Positions 41,532 to 51,486 of a stretch of 64,000 nt of DNA are shown here, piece by piece; the stretch's first letter is position 1; every line of letters begins with the position of its first letter. This DNA is from Arthrobacter sp. ISL-95 (GTDB lineage Bacteria; Actinomycetota; Actinomycetes; Actinomycetales; Micrococcaceae). The stretch lies in assembly GCF_018613695.1 (NCBI RefSeq), contig NZ_JAGGPR010000003.1, positions 1-64,000 on the forward strand, written 5' to 3'. The notes under the pieces are model-generated. The model was given only the letters and a program-made list of their open reading frames with translations, was not told the origin of the DNA and searched no databases. The translations under genes and the position numbers were made by a program.

Positions 41532-43801
41532 CAGTGATGGCCGGCCTTCTGGGTCCGTTTCTCCGCAGGCAGGGCGTTCCATTCTGCGAGCAACTTTTTC
41601 TCGACCTGAGTGGGAAACAGCCCTGCCGGTGCGAACACCCTGGAAGGAACGGGCGGGTCTTCGTGGTCCTGGCCTCCGCCTGCGCGGATTGCCTTGATGG
41701 TGGCCAGGAGAGCGGCGATGATCACGATGATGCTCAGTGTCACGAAAATGACCGAAAGCACTCCCTGGATCATGGTGTTGCGGACCACGGCTTCCATGGC
41801 AGCCACGGTCTTGGCAGTGCCAAACTCGGTCTTTCCATCAGCCAGAGCCTTGGAGAACGCCTGGTTGTTGGCGAAGTAGCCCACGGCCGGGACCGGCGAG
41901 AAAATCTTGTGGAAACTGGCGGTGATGGTCACCACGGCCGCGAAAGCCAGCGGAACAGCCACGATCCACAGCCATTTGAACACTCCACGTTTGGCAGTGA
42001 TGGCAAGGCACACAGCCAGTGCAATGGCTGCCAGCAACTGGTTGGCGATGCCGAACAGCGGGAACAGCGTGTTGATGCCACCCAGCGGATCGGTGACACC
42101 CATGATCAGCACCGCGCCCCACGCCGCCACCATGATGGCCGTGCACAGCCAGGCACCCGGGCGCCATGAGGCTTCCTTGAACTTGGGAATGAAGTTGCCG
42201 ATTGAGTCCTGCAGCATGAACCGGGCGACGCGGGTTCCGGCGTCGACGGCGGTGAGGATGAACAGTGCTTCGAACATGATGGCGAAGTGGTACCAGAAAG
42301 CCATCATTCCAGGTCCGCCGATGAACTGCTGCATGATGTGGGCCAACCCGACAGCCAAGGTGGGAGCGCCGCCGGAACGGGAAATGATGCTTTCCTCGCC
42401 CACGTCCTTGGCGGTCTGAGCCAGCACGTCCGGGGTAATGTTGACGTTGGCTAGGCCAAGGCTGTTGACCCATTGCGCCGCAGATTCCACGGTGCCGCCG
42501 GTGAGGGCCAGCGGTGCGTTCATGGCGAAGTAGATGCCACGGTCGATCGAGATCGCGGCGACCAAAGCCATGATGGCCACGAAGGATTCCATCAACATGC
42601 CGCCGTAACCGATGAAGCGCGTTTGCCGCTCCTTCTCGATCAGCTTGGGCGTGGTTCCGGACGAAATGAGCGCGTGGAACCCGGACAGGGCGCCACAGGC
42701 GATGGTGACAAAGAGGAACGGGAACAGGGCACCGGAGAACACCGGGCCGTTTTCCCGGCCGGCGAACTCGCTGAACGCAGGGACAGTGATTTCCGGCCTG
42801 ACCACGATGATCGCGAGCGCCAGCATCACGATAACGCCGATCTTCATGAATGTGGAGAGGTAGTCGCGCGGAGCAAGAAGCAGCCAGACGGGCAGGATCG
42901 CGGCGATGAAACCGTAAATGATGATGCCCCAGGCAATGGTGACCTTATCCAGGTGGAAGAAGGCCGCACCCCACTCGGTACCGGCTACAGCACCGCCACC
43001 AATGATGGCTGCCATCAGGAGCACGAAGCCGATGATGGACACCTCCATCACCTTGCCCGGCCGGATGAACCGCAGGTAGACACCCATGAACAAAGCGATG
43101 GGAATAGTCATTCCCACTGAGAACACGCCCCACGGGCTTTCACCAAGGGCGTTGACCACTACCAAAGCAAGGATGGCCACAATGATGATCATGATCAGCA
43201 GCGTGGCCACCAAAGCCGCCGTACCGCCGATGACGCCGAGTTCCTCGCGGGCCATTTGGCCAAGTGAACGGCCACCGCGGCGCATGGAGAAGAACATGAC
43301 CAGGTAGTCCTGAACGGCACCGGCAAGAACGACGCCGATGATGATCCAGATAGTGCCGGGAAGGTAGCCCATCTGCGCTGCGATAACGGGTCCCACCAGC
43401 GGTCCGGCGCCGGCAATGGCGGCGAAGTGGTGGCCGAACAACACGTTCCTGTCAGTGCGGACGTAGTCCTTGCCATCAGCTTTGTACTCAGCAGGAGTGG
43501 CGCGGCGATCATCCGGCTTCAGCAGGTAACGCTCAATGACTTTGGAGTAGAAGCGGTAACCGATGAGGTAGGTGCAAACTGCCGCGAAGACGAACCAGAT
43601 GGCATTGACGGTTTCGCCGCGCACCAGTGCGAGCATGAACCACGCCACCGCTCCGAGCAGCGAGATGGCAATCCAGAGACCGATCTTGGCGGGGGTCCAC
43701 CGGCGTTCCTCCGCTTCACGCACGGAGTCGTCCACAGCCGGAGGAGGCAGCGTGGGATCCAGGCCTTCCGCGACTCCGGATTGGTTAGAAATCTTGCCCA
43801 T
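41531..43801 (-). CDS. cstA: carbon starvation protein A, pyruvate/peptide transporter
   Basis: A 756-residue polytopic membrane protein of the CstA family with about 16-18 membrane segments. RFYSKVIERYLLKPDDRRATPAEY, the GHHFAAIAGAGPLVGPVIAAQMGYLP block, CGALSGFHALISSGTTPK and DAGTRVARFMLQD are family signatures. It takes up pyruvate or peptides during carbon limitation. ATG at 43801 has a full AAGGAGG upstream. It is followed at once by the YbdD/YjiX partner. Confidence 0.95.
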   Translation of the reverse strand: MGKISNQSGVAEGLDPTLPPPAVDDSVREAEERRWTPAKIGLWIAISLLGAVAWFMLALVRGETVNAIWFVFAAVCTYLIGYRFYSKVIERYLLKPDDRRATPAEYKADGKDYVRTDRNVLFGHHFAAIAGAGPLVGPVIAAQMGYLPGTIWIIIGVVLAGAVQDYLVMFFSMRRGGRSLGQMAREELGVIGGTAALVATLLIMIIIVAILALVVVNALGESPWGVFSVGMTIPIALFMGVYLRFIRPGKVMEVSIIGFVLLMAAIIGGGAVAGTEWGAAFFHLDKVTIAWGIIIYGFIAAILPVWLLLAPRDYLSTFMKIGVIVMLALAIIVVRPEITVPAFSEFAGRENGPVFSGALFPFLFVTIACGALSGFHALISSGTTPKLIEKERQTRFIGYGGMLMESFVAIMALVAAISIDRGIYFAMNAPLALTGGTVESAAQWVNSLGLANVNITPDVLAQTAKDVGEESIISRSGGAPTLAVGLAHIMQQFIGGPGMMAFWYHFAIMFEALFILTAVDAGTRVARFMLQDSIGNFIPKFKEASWRPGAWLCTAIMVAAWGAVLIMGVTDPLGGINTLFPLFGIANQLLAAIALAVCLAITAKRGVFKWLWIVAVPLAFAAVVTITASFHKIFSPVPAVGYFANNQAFSKALADGKTEFGTAKTVAAMEAVVRNTMIQGVLSVIFVTLSIIVIIAALLATIKAIRAGGGQDHEDPPVPSRVFAPAGLFPTQVEKKLLAEWNALPAEKRTQKAGHH

Positions 43802-43977
43802 GTCTCCTCCTTGAGAACTGCTGCGGTGATGGGTACTGCTGAAGTTCAAACTGTTGCGGTGGGGACCGCTGCGTCAGCTACTTCTCCTCACCTTAACAAC
43901 CGACACGGACAGGATAAGGCGGTACACGCCAATCGTCTGCAGGTACGCGGTGAACGGTCATTCCCCTACGCCGGGCG

Positions 43978-44547
43978 TTAGCCCTGCCGCCGGGGAGGAG
44001 CTGCTTGGCTCGATTCCCCACTTAGCTGGCCTTGCACCATGCGGGCCTCACAGAGATCCAACCAACGAACTTCCGCTTCAGCTTGGAAAATCAAGGAATC
44101 GAGCACCAATAGCCATGCGGTATCCGAGGACCGTTGATTGGCCGAGACCGTTTTTCTGGCCTGCGTGTGCTCCTGAAGGGCCTTGACCGAGACTTCTCGC
44201 TGGGACTGGATCACCGCCGAAGTATCCACGCCCGGAAGCGTCACTGCGAGCGCCAACTTGATGGCAATCTCGTTTCGCGGAGGATTGCCGCGGTCCACTG
44301 CGCCGGCGAACCAGGCCCCGGCTTCCTCAGCCCCGGCGTCAGTGATGCTGTAGATGACGTGCCCGCCGCCGTCGTCGCCGTCTTTGCTCACCAGGCCGTC
44401 GCGTTCAAGCCTGTCCAACGTGGTGTAGACCTGGCCGATGTTCAACGGCCATGCGGCACCTGTACGGTCCTCGAATTCGACACGCAGCTCGTAGCCGTAC
44501 CGCGGCTGGTCCTGGAGCAGGGCCAGCAGGCTGTGCCGGATGGACAT
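43978..44547 (-). CDS. PadR-family transcriptional regulator
   Basis: A 189-residue regulator. The N-terminal winged helix SIRHSLLALLQDQPRYGYEL and NIGQVYTTLDRLERDGLVS is the PadR pattern, with a C-terminal helical dimerisation region typical of the longer PadR (Vir) group. It lies 42 bases after the quinone oxidoreductase gene on the same strand, so it probably controls that gene or a linked one. ATG at 44547 has GAGGAG upstream. Confidence 0.9.
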   Translation of the reverse strand: MSIRHSLLALLQDQPRYGYELRVEFEDRTGAAWPLNIGQVYTTLDRLERDGLVSKDGDDGGGHVIYSITDAGAEEAGAWFAGAVDRGNPPRNEIAIKLALAVTLPGVDTSAVIQSQREVSVKALQEHTQARKTVSANQRSSDTAWLLVLDSLIFQAEAEVRWLDLCEARMVQGQLSGESSQAAPPRRQG

Positions 44548-44589
44548 GTGGCTCCTCACTGCTGTAGGACGGATGAACGCAAATGCTGC

Positions 44590-45573
44590 TCAGAGGAGCA
44601 GAAGGACCTTCCCTATGTGCTCGCCGGAGTCGAAGTACTGGTGAGCTTCGCGAACCTGCTCCAGGGGGAAGGACTTGGCCACGAGGGGCCGGATCCTGCC
44701 ATCGGTAAGCATGGGCCAGACGAACTCGCGGACCGCAGCCATGATGATTCCCTTTTCAGCGACCGGCCTCGGCCTCAGCGCTGTTCCGATGACGGCGGCC
44801 CTTTTGCTGAGGAGTTGCCCGAGGTTGATCTCTGCCTTGGTTCCGCCTTGCAGGCCGATGACGATGAGGCGCCCGTAGTCCGCGAGCGCATCGATGTTCT
44901 GCTGCAGGTATTTGGCACCCACGACGTCGAGGATCACGTCCGCGCCGTTGCCTCCGTTGTGTGCCTTGAGACTTTCAGCAAAGTTTTCCTCGGTGTAGTT
45001 GATGGCGATATCGGCGCCGAGGAACGCCTTGGCTGTACCGACCTTTTCATCAGTGCCTGCCGTGGTTGCCACCTTAGCGCCATATGCTTTGGCCAGTTGG
45101 ATGGCCATGGTGCCGATCCCGCCGGTTGCGCCGTGGATGAGTACGGTCTCGCCGGGTTGCAGCTGTGCAGTCATGATCAGGTTGGAGTACACAGTGGCTG
45201 CAACTTCAGGCAGGGAGGCTGCTGTTACCAGGTCCACGCCGTCGGGAACCCGCAGTACTTGCTCCGCCGGGACTGCCACCTGCTGGGCGTAGCCACCGCC
45301 GGACAACAGTGCCACTACCTTGTCTCCCACGGAGAATGCTCTGGTGACGCCGGGGCCGAAGGCGGCAATGCGGCCGGATACTTCCAGGCCTGGTACTTCC
45401 GATGCCCCCGGCGGCGGCGGGTAGAACCCCCTGCGCTGCTGGACATCGGCACGGTTCAACCCCGCAGCCACGACGTCGATCAGGACCTCGCCCTCGCCGG
45501 GCACCGGAGAAGGGACCTCGCGGATTTCGAGGACTTCGGGCCCGCCCGGCTCTGAGATGTAGACGGCTTTCAT
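44590..45573 (-). CDS. NAD(P)H:quinone oxidoreductase, MDR family
   Basis: A 327-residue medium-chain reductase of the quinone oxidoreductase (PIG3-like) group. It lacks the catalytic zinc ligands. VAAGLNRADVQQRRGFYPPPPG, LIHGATGGIGTMAIQLAKAYGA (NADPH fold) and the C-terminal PLEQVREAHQYFDSGEHIGKVLL match well. It reduces quinones or enals with NADPH. First gene of a pair with a PadR regulator. Confidence 0.92.
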   Translation of the reverse strand: MKAVYISEPGGPEVLEIREVPSPVPGEGEVLIDVVAAGLNRADVQQRRGFYPPPPGASEVPGLEVSGRIAAFGPGVTRAFSVGDKVVALLSGGGYAQQVAVPAEQVLRVPDGVDLVTAASLPEVAATVYSNLIMTAQLQPGETVLIHGATGGIGTMAIQLAKAYGAKVATTAGTDEKVGTAKAFLGADIAINYTEENFAESLKAHNGGNGADVILDVVGAKYLQQNIDALADYGRLIVIGLQGGTKAEINLGQLLSKRAAVIGTALRPRPVAEKGIIMAAVREFVWPMLTDGRIRPLVAKSFPLEQVREAHQYFDSGEHIGKVLLLL

Positions 45574-45675
45574 GACGAACTCCCGGTTTCTTGCTTGTCC
45601 TCCAAGCCCCGGGGCAGGGGTTGGAATACGTGATGTTTTGGAACAGCCAACTCCCTATGAAACACTACTAGGCGA

Positions 45676-45763
45676 GGAAGGTTGTCCGAGCGGCCTAAGG
45701 AGCTGGTCTTGAAAACCAGTGTGCGGTAACCCCGTACCAAGGGTTCAAATCCCTTACCTTCCG
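45676..45763 (+). tRNA. tRNA-Ser (anticodon UGA)
   Basis: This 88-base class II tRNA has acceptor stem GGAAGGT/ACCTTCC, anticodon loop CTTGAAA with anticodon TGA, a long variable arm, T loop TTCAAAT, and discriminator G. No CCA is encoded. Confidence 0.97.
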
Positions 45764-45770
45764 CAAGAGG

Positions 45771-45802
45771 ATGCCCCGGGTCTCAGGACCCGGGGCATTT
45801 TT
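45771..45802 (+). terminator. terminator after tRNA-Ser(UGA)
   Basis: A perfect 12-bp stem ATGCCCCGGGTC/GACCCGGGGCAT with loop TCAG is followed by TTTT, starting eight bases past the tRNA. Confidence 0.93.
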
Positions 45803-45952
45803 GTGTCTGCGGGAGGCTCCCGTGCGGAACTGAGAACTGACAACCGGAAGATCATTGAAACTGTCAGAGGCCCCGCATAGTGTTCTTTCTGTCTCCACAC
45901 CGCAGACATCAGCCGCAGCTTTCGCCGCGGCATAACAACAGGAGCCTCACCT

Positions 45953-46738
45953 ATGCCTAAGCCTGACATCACTCCCGGTTCCCCTTGCTGGATCGACCTC
46001 GTGACGTCCGATACGGAAAAGGCCAAGGCCTTCTACACGGCACTTTTCGGCTGGACATATGAAACCGGAGACCAGGAAAAGTACGGCGGCTACATCACAG
46101 CTTCCAAGGACGGCCGGATGGTTGCCGGCATCATGGAGAAGCAGGCGGACATGGGTGCCATGCCGGATGTTTGGTCCACCTACCTGCGCACCGATGACAT
46201 CGCAGCCACCACTAAGGCAGCGGCAGCCAACGGCGGACAAGTGCTCCTGGAACCCATGGAGGTCCCTGAGCAAGGCAGCATGGCCATGTACGGGGATGCC
46301 TCCGGTGCCGCCATTGGCGCCTGGCAGTTCGGCGAAATGAAAGGCTACGAGGTAGCGGCGGAAGCGGGAGCTCCCGCCTGGCACGAACTTCTTACCAAGG
46401 ACTACGAGTCCGCTGTCACCTTCTACCAGAGGGTCTTCGGCTGGGACACGGCAGTCATGAGCGACACCCCGGAATTCCGTTATGTAACGCTTGGCGCCGG
46501 TGATGACGCCAAGGCAGGCATCATGGATGCCTCCGGTTTCCTGCCCGAACAGGTCCCCTCAATGTGGAGTGTGTACTTCGCGGTGGAGGACACAGACGCC
46601 AGCGTGGAGCAAGCCGCGGCTCTCGGTGCCACCGTCATGCAGCCTGCGGAGGACACACCTTTCGGTCGGTTGGCCACGTTATCGGACCCCACCGGAGCTG
46701 TCTTCAAGGTCATCCAGGACTTGGGCCAGACCGCCTAG
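45953..46738 (+). CDS. VOC-family protein with two glyoxalase-like domains
   Basis: The 261-residue protein contains two VOC modules (about 8-125 and 135-258). Each begins with a helix-turn pattern (KAKAFYTALFGW and SAVTFYQRVFGW) and ends in a metal-site Asp/Glu region (MYGDASGAAIGAW and LSDPTGAVFKVIQD). Proteins of this architecture include hydroxylases or resistance proteins as well as many uncharacterised ones, so the reaction is not assigned. ATG at 45953 follows AGGAG. Confidence 0.88.
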   Translation: MPKPDITPGSPCWIDLVTSDTEKAKAFYTALFGWTYETGDQEKYGGYITASKDGRMVAGIMEKQADMGAMPDVWSTYLRTDDIAATTKAAAANGGQVLLEPMEVPEQGSMAMYGDASGAAIGAWQFGEMKGYEVAAEAGAPAWHELLTKDYESAVTFYQRVFGWDTAVMSDTPEFRYVTLGAGDDAKAGIMDASGFLPEQVPSMWSVYFAVEDTDASVEQAAALGATVMQPAEDTPFGRLATLSDPTGAVFKVIQDLGQTA

Positions 46739-46775
46739 TCGTCCAAGTATTTGGGCCGTAGCACGGTCCCTCATT

Positions 46776-46822
46776 GTTGACCCCGGGTCAACCCTCCATT
46801 CATCCGTTCGTGTTCAGCTAGG
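46776..46822. promoter_or_regulatory. palindrome and PHO-like unit before nuclease gene
   Basis: GTTGACCC/GGGTCAAC is a perfect 8-bp inverted repeat around one base (46776-46792). Further on, GTTCAGCTAGG (46812-46822) has the same GTTCAnCTAnn form as the PHO-box units at 23044 and 23055, with a weaker ATTCATCCGTT at 46798. The units are not in the regular 11-base register, so RegX3 control is only a hypothesis. Confidence 0.4.
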
Positions 46823-46860
46823 TCCGAGGCAGCTTTACCCGGGAGTAACGTCCCGGCACT

Positions 46861-46910
46861 CGCCCACTTCACAAGAGAGTGGGCGCGATTCATGGAGCCC
46901 CACAGGGCTC
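46861..46910 (+). other. structured leader of nuclease gene
   Basis: Two hairpins precede the start: CGCCCAC/GTGGGCG (46861-46885) and GAGCCC/GGGCTC (46895-46910). GTGGG of the first can instead pair with CCCAC (46899-46903) of the second, so two alternative folds exist. I know no matching riboswitch class. Confidence 0.4.
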
Positions 46911-46930
46911 ACTGATGAAAGTTCAAGCGG

Positions 46931-49900
46931 ATGAAACTTATGCATTGGAAATACTTGGCGGGAACGGTCCTGTCAGTCGGGTTGTTTGCAGCCCCGCTGA
47001 CAGCCGTCCCGGCCGTGGCCGCGGATGACCCAGTCGCCGCCGCCACCTCCCCGGTGGTGATCAACGAGGCCTACCTCAGTGGCGGAAGCAGCGGAGCCGC
47101 CTTCAAGAATAAATTCGTGGAGCTCTACAATTCCTCAGACGCACCCGTCAGTCTGGCGGGCTGGTCGCTGCAGTACAGGTCTGCCACGGCTACGGCAGCG
47201 CCCACGGGGATCACTCCATTGACCGGCAGCATTCCCGCCAAGGGGTACTTCCTGGTCAAGGGCGCCACCAATAGCGGTACTTCCACGGCACCGGATCTAC
47301 CTGCCGCGGACGTTCAGGCAACCGGCACGCTGAACCCCGGCGGGACCGCCGGAACACTGATTCTGGCCAAGCAGCCAACCGCCATCACTCCCCTTCCGGC
47401 GGGCTCGGTGACGGGCAACGCCGCCATCGCCGACCTCCTCGGCTACGGCACCTCGAACACTTTCGAGACCGCCGGTGCCACAGCACCCACCAGCAATACG
47501 GACGTAAAGAGCCTCAACCGCACCAACGGTGTGGACACCGACTCCAACGCCGTTGACTTCAGCATCAGCGCCACCATCACCCCCACTGCCGCCAACGGCG
47601 GCGGGACTCCCCCTGTTGATCCCCAACCGGAGCCCGGAGTTAAGGCCATTGCCGAAATTCAGGGAACCGGTCCCGCCAGTCCCTTCGTGGGCAGCACCGT
47701 GACCACCAGCGGCAAGGTCACTGCCGTCTACGCAACCGGCGGTTTCAACGGCTACTACGTCCAGACCCCCGGAAGCGGCGGCGAAAGCGCCGGGGCGGCA
47801 AGGACGGCGTCGGACGCTGTGTTCGTCTATTCACCCTCGACGACGGCGGCAGTCCAGCCCGGCGACTACGTGCAACTCACCGGTGTCGTCAGCGAATTCG
47901 CCAACCAAACGCAGCTCACCGTTGAGGCGGCGGGGTTGAAGAAGCACACCGAGCCGGCACCGGAGGTCAAGTCCACGCCGTTCACTTTGCCAGCCAATGA
48001 GGCCGCGCGGGAAAGTCTGGAGGGCATGCTCCTGGCTCCTCAGGGTGACTTCACGGTCACGGACAACTACTCCCTGAACCAGTACGGCGAGATCGGCCTC
48101 GCGGCCGGCACATCCCCTCTGGTCCAGCCAACGGCGGTGGCCACCTACGGTTCGCCGGAGTACGCGGCCGTGGTAGCGGACAACGCCCTGCGCGGCATCA
48201 AGCTCGACGACGGCGCATCCACCAACTTCCTCAAGGACGCCACCACCAAGGCCCAGCAACTGCCGTACCTGACCACATCAGACCCCGTACGCGTGGGCTC
48301 CCCCGCGCGGTTCCGGACCGACGTCATCCTGGGCTACGGCAACAACTCCTGGAAGTTCCAGCCACTTACCGCGTTGACTGCGGCCAACGCTGACTCTGTC
48401 CAGCCGGCGAGCTTCACCGCCACCAGGCCCGAGGGTCCAGCGGATGTTGGAGGCAACCTCAAACTGGCTTCCTTCAATGTGCTGAACTACTTCCCCACCA
48501 CCGGTGACCAACTGGCTGGCTGCGTCTTCTACACTGACCGCGACGGGAACCCCATCACGGTCAAGGAAGGCTGCAACGCCCGCGGCGCTGCCAATGCCGA
48601 GAACTTCGAGCGCCAGCAGGCCAAGATCGTGGCCGCCATCACCAAGTCCGGCGCCGACGTCGTGTCCCTTGAAGAGATCGAGAACTCGGCTCAGTTCGGC
48701 AAGAACCGTGACGACGCTCTGTCCAAGCTGGTGGACGCCCTCAACGTCAAGACCCCCGGCGTCTGGGACTACGTGCGGACACCCGCCAACGCTCCCCCGC
48801 TGAGCGACGAGGACATGATCCGCACCGCATTCATCTACAAGAAGGCAGTGGCCGAGCCCGTGGGCGAGTCCATCATCCACAACGACACCGTGGCGTTTGC
48901 CAGTGCGCGCAAGCCGCTGGCACAGGCATTCAAGCCGGTTGGCGGCGCTGACGATAAGAAGTTCATCGCAATCGTGAATCACTTCAAATCCAAGGGCTCC
49001 GCAGCAACCCCGGACGACACGGACAAGGGCCAGGGTGCCTCGAACACTGCCCGCACCAAGCAAGCAGAATCCCTGCTCACCTTTTCCAAAGACCTCCAGG
49101 CCTCCAAGGGCACGGACAAGGTCTTCCTGATCGGCGACTTCAACGCCTACGCCAAGGAAGACCCCATCAACGTCCTCACCGGAGCCGGCTACACCGACCT
49201 CGAGGTAGGAACAGGCAAGCACTCGTACCTCTTCGGCGGCATGGTGGGCTCCCTGGACCATATCCTCGCCTCCCCTGCCGCCCACAAGGTGGTCACCGGA
49301 ACCGACATCTGGAACATCAACTCCGTGGAGTCCGTCGCACTGGAATACAGCAGGTATAACAACAATGTGACCAACTACTATGCCGCGGACGAGTTCCGGG
49401 CCAGCGACCACGACCCCGTGGTGGTGGGCCTGAATCTCACTGCCGACCAAGCGGCAACTGTTGACCTGCAATTCCTGGGTATCAACGACTTCCATGGCCG
49501 GATCGACTCCAACACAGTCCTCTTCGCCGGAACAGTTGAGAAGCTCCGCGCGGCAGCTGCCCCCGGCGCTACGGCCTTTATTTCCGCCGGCGACAACATC
49601 GGTGCTTCCCTCTTCGCTTCCTCGGTAGCGAAGGACCAGCCCACCATCGACGTCCTGAACACGCTCGATCTGCAGGCTTCCGCTGTGGGCAACCACGAGT
49701 TCGACGGCGGTTGGGCGGACCTGCGGGATCGCGTTGTTGCTGGAGGTACCAACGCACAATTCGCCTACCTGGGTGCGAATGTTTACCAGAAGGGCACCAC
49801 CACTCCTGTCCTGCCGGAGCACAAGGTCATGGACATGAACGGCATGCGGGTAGCGGTGATTGGCACCGTCACCCAGGAAGTTCCTTCCTTGGTGACGCCG

Positions 49901-51463
49901 GCCGGAGTTGCGGACCTGGAGTTCGGCGATCCTGTAGAAGCCATCAACAGGGTGGCCGCAAAGATCAAAGCTGAAAACCTGGCCGACCTCATCATCGTGG
50001 AAAACCACGACGGCGCTGCTTCCGGAACGCCTGAAGGTGCCACATTGGAGCAGGAAGTTGCAGCCGGCGGACCGTTTGCCAAGCTCGTCAACGAAACCAC
50101 TCCTGACGTCGCCGCCATCTTCACCGGGCACACCCACAAGGAATACGCCTGGGATGCCCCCGTACTGGACACCAACGGCCAGCCCACCGGTACGACCCGC
50201 CCAATCGTCCAAACCGGCAATTACGGTGAAAACGTGGGAAGCGTGACCCTTACGGTGGACACGGCAAGCAAAACGGTGACGGCCTACAAGGCCGCAGTCG
50301 TGGACCGGACCACCGACACCGCGGAAAGCCTTGTTGCCGCCTACCCACGGGTGGCTGCTGTGAAGACCATCGTGGACAAGGCCCTCGCGGAGGCTGCTGT
50401 CATTGGCAACCAGCCCGTAGGCGCAGTGACCGCTGATATCACCACTGCGTTCACCCCGGATCCGACGGGCGGCGCCCCCAAGCGGGACGACCGCGCCAAC
50501 GAGTCCACGCTCGGGAACCTGGTGGCGGACTCCCTGGTGGATACGCTCAAGGCGCCCGAACTGGGTGAGGCTGAGATCGGCGTCGTGAACCCCGGCGGGC
50601 TGCGTAACGAGCTGTACTACGCGCCGGACGGGACCATCACCTACGCCGAAGCCAATGCGGTCCTGCCGTTCGTGAACAACCTCTGGACCACGTCCCTTAC
50701 CGGTACACAGTTCAAGACGCTTCTGGAGCAGCAGTGGCAGACCAACGCTGACGGCACCATCCCCAGCCGCCCTTACCAGCAGCTGGGCGTGTCCGAGAAC
50801 GTAAAGTACACCTACGACGCCGCTCGCCCTGCCGGGGACCGCATCACCGGCATCTGGGTGAACGGAGCCGTGATCGATCCTGCCAAGCAGTACAGGATCG
50901 GAACCTTCAGCTTCCTGGCAACCGGAGGCGACAACTTCCGGATCTTCAAGGAGGGCAGCAACACGAAGGACACCGGCCTGGTGGACCGTGACGCGTGGAT
51001 CAAATACCTGCGCGAACACAACCCTGTCTCGCCGGACTTCGCACGCCGTTCCGTCGCCGTGGCCAACACAACTGCGGCTGAGGTGAAGGCCGGAGACCCC
51101 TTCGCCCTGGCTGTCTCCAAGCTGAACCTCACCTCCATCGGCAGCCCCGCCAACGCAACGCTGAACGCGGTGTTCGTTGATTCCAAGGGTGCAGCAGTTG
51201 CGCTCGGCCCGGTCCCCGTTACCACGGGCGCCGCCACGGTGGACCTCAAAGTTCCCGCGGCGGCAGCTGCAGGTACCGGAACCTTGGTGCTCACCGCCGT
51301 CGAAAGCGGAACCGTGGTGAAGGCGCTGGTGCAGGTGGCGGAAAGCGGTCCGAACCCGCCGCAGTGCACCGCACCAACCAAACCGTCCAAGTGGTACGAC
51401 GTCGCGGGATGGCTCAGGTACGCGTTTGCATGGCTGGAGTATCAGAGATGCCTGAGGGGATAA
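46931..51463 (+). CDS. secreted ExeM/NucH-type endonuclease fused to 5'-nucleotidase
   Basis: The 1510-residue protein has a signal peptide (about 1-31, cleaved near AVAADD), a lamin-tail domain (35-150), an OB-like region (235-345), an endonuclease/exonuclease/phosphatase domain (about 515-845; ASFNVLNYF, VSLEEIEN, LIGDFNAYAKED, ASDHDPVVV), then a full 5'-nucleotidase: metallophosphatase (LGINDFHGRID, SAGDNIGAS, GNHEFDGGW, TGHTHKEY) and C-terminal domain (NPGGLRNELYY, ATGGDNFRIF). It should degrade extracellular DNA and release phosphate and nucleosides. No sortase motif; the tail has two cysteines. ATG at 46940 is an alternative start. Confidence 0.93.
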   Translation: MKLMHWKYLAGTVLSVGLFAAPLTAVPAVAADDPVAAATSPVVINEAYLSGGSSGAAFKNKFVELYNSSDAPVSLAGWSLQYRSATATAAPTGITPLTGSIPAKGYFLVKGATNSGTSTAPDLPAADVQATGTLNPGGTAGTLILAKQPTAITPLPAGSVTGNAAIADLLGYGTSNTFETAGATAPTSNTDVKSLNRTNGVDTDSNAVDFSISATITPTAANGGGTPPVDPQPEPGVKAIAEIQGTGPASPFVGSTVTTSGKVTAVYATGGFNGYYVQTPGSGGESAGAARTASDAVFVYSPSTTAAVQPGDYVQLTGVVSEFANQTQLTVEAAGLKKHTEPAPEVKSTPFTLPANEAARESLEGMLLAPQGDFTVTDNYSLNQYGEIGLAAGTSPLVQPTAVATYGSPEYAAVVADNALRGIKLDDGASTNFLKDATTKAQQLPYLTTSDPVRVGSPARFRTDVILGYGNNSWKFQPLTALTAANADSVQPASFTATRPEGPADVGGNLKLASFNVLNYFPTTGDQLAGCVFYTDRDGNPITVKEGCNARGAANAENFERQQAKIVAAITKSGADVVSLEEIENSAQFGKNRDDALSKLVDALNVKTPGVWDYVRTPANAPPLSDEDMIRTAFIYKKAVAEPVGESIIHNDTVAFASARKPLAQAFKPVGGADDKKFIAIVNHFKSKGSAATPDDTDKGQGASNTARTKQAESLLTFSKDLQASKGTDKVFLIGDFNAYAKEDPINVLTGAGYTDLEVGTGKHSYLFGGMVGSLDHILASPAAHKVVTGTDIWNINSVESVALEYSRYNNNVTNYYAADEFRASDHDPVVVGLNLTADQAATVDLQFLGINDFHGRIDSNTVLFAGTVEKLRAAAAPGATAFISAGDNIGASLFASSVAKDQPTIDVLNTLDLQASAVGNHEFDGGWADLRDRVVAGGTNAQFAYLGANVYQKGTTTPVLPEHKVMDMNGMRVAVIGTVTQEVPSLVTPAGVADLEFGDPVEAINRVAAKIKAENLADLIIVENHDGAASGTPEGATLEQEVAAGGPFAKLVNETTPDVAAIFTGHTHKEYAWDAPVLDTNGQPTGTTRPIVQTGNYGENVGSVTLTVDTASKTVTAYKAAVVDRTTDTAESLVAAYPRVAAVKTIVDKALAEAAVIGNQPVGAVTADITTAFTPDPTGGAPKRDDRANESTLGNLVADSLVDTLKAPELGEAEIGVVNPGGLRNELYYAPDGTITYAEANAVLPFVNNLWTTSLTGTQFKTLLEQQWQTNADGTIPSRPYQQLGVSENVKYTYDAARPAGDRITGIWVNGAVIDPAKQYRIGTFSFLATGGDNFRIFKEGSNTKDTGLVDRDAWIKYLREHNPVSPDFARRSVAVANTTAAEVKAGDPFALAVSKLNLTSIGSPANATLNAVFVDSKGAAVALGPVPVTTGAATVDLKVPAAAAAGTGTLVLTAVESGTVVKALVQVAESGPNPPQCTAPTKPSKWYDVAGWLRYAFAWLEYQRCLRG

Positions 51464-51486
51464 CCCACCCCTGAGGTAAACAACAA

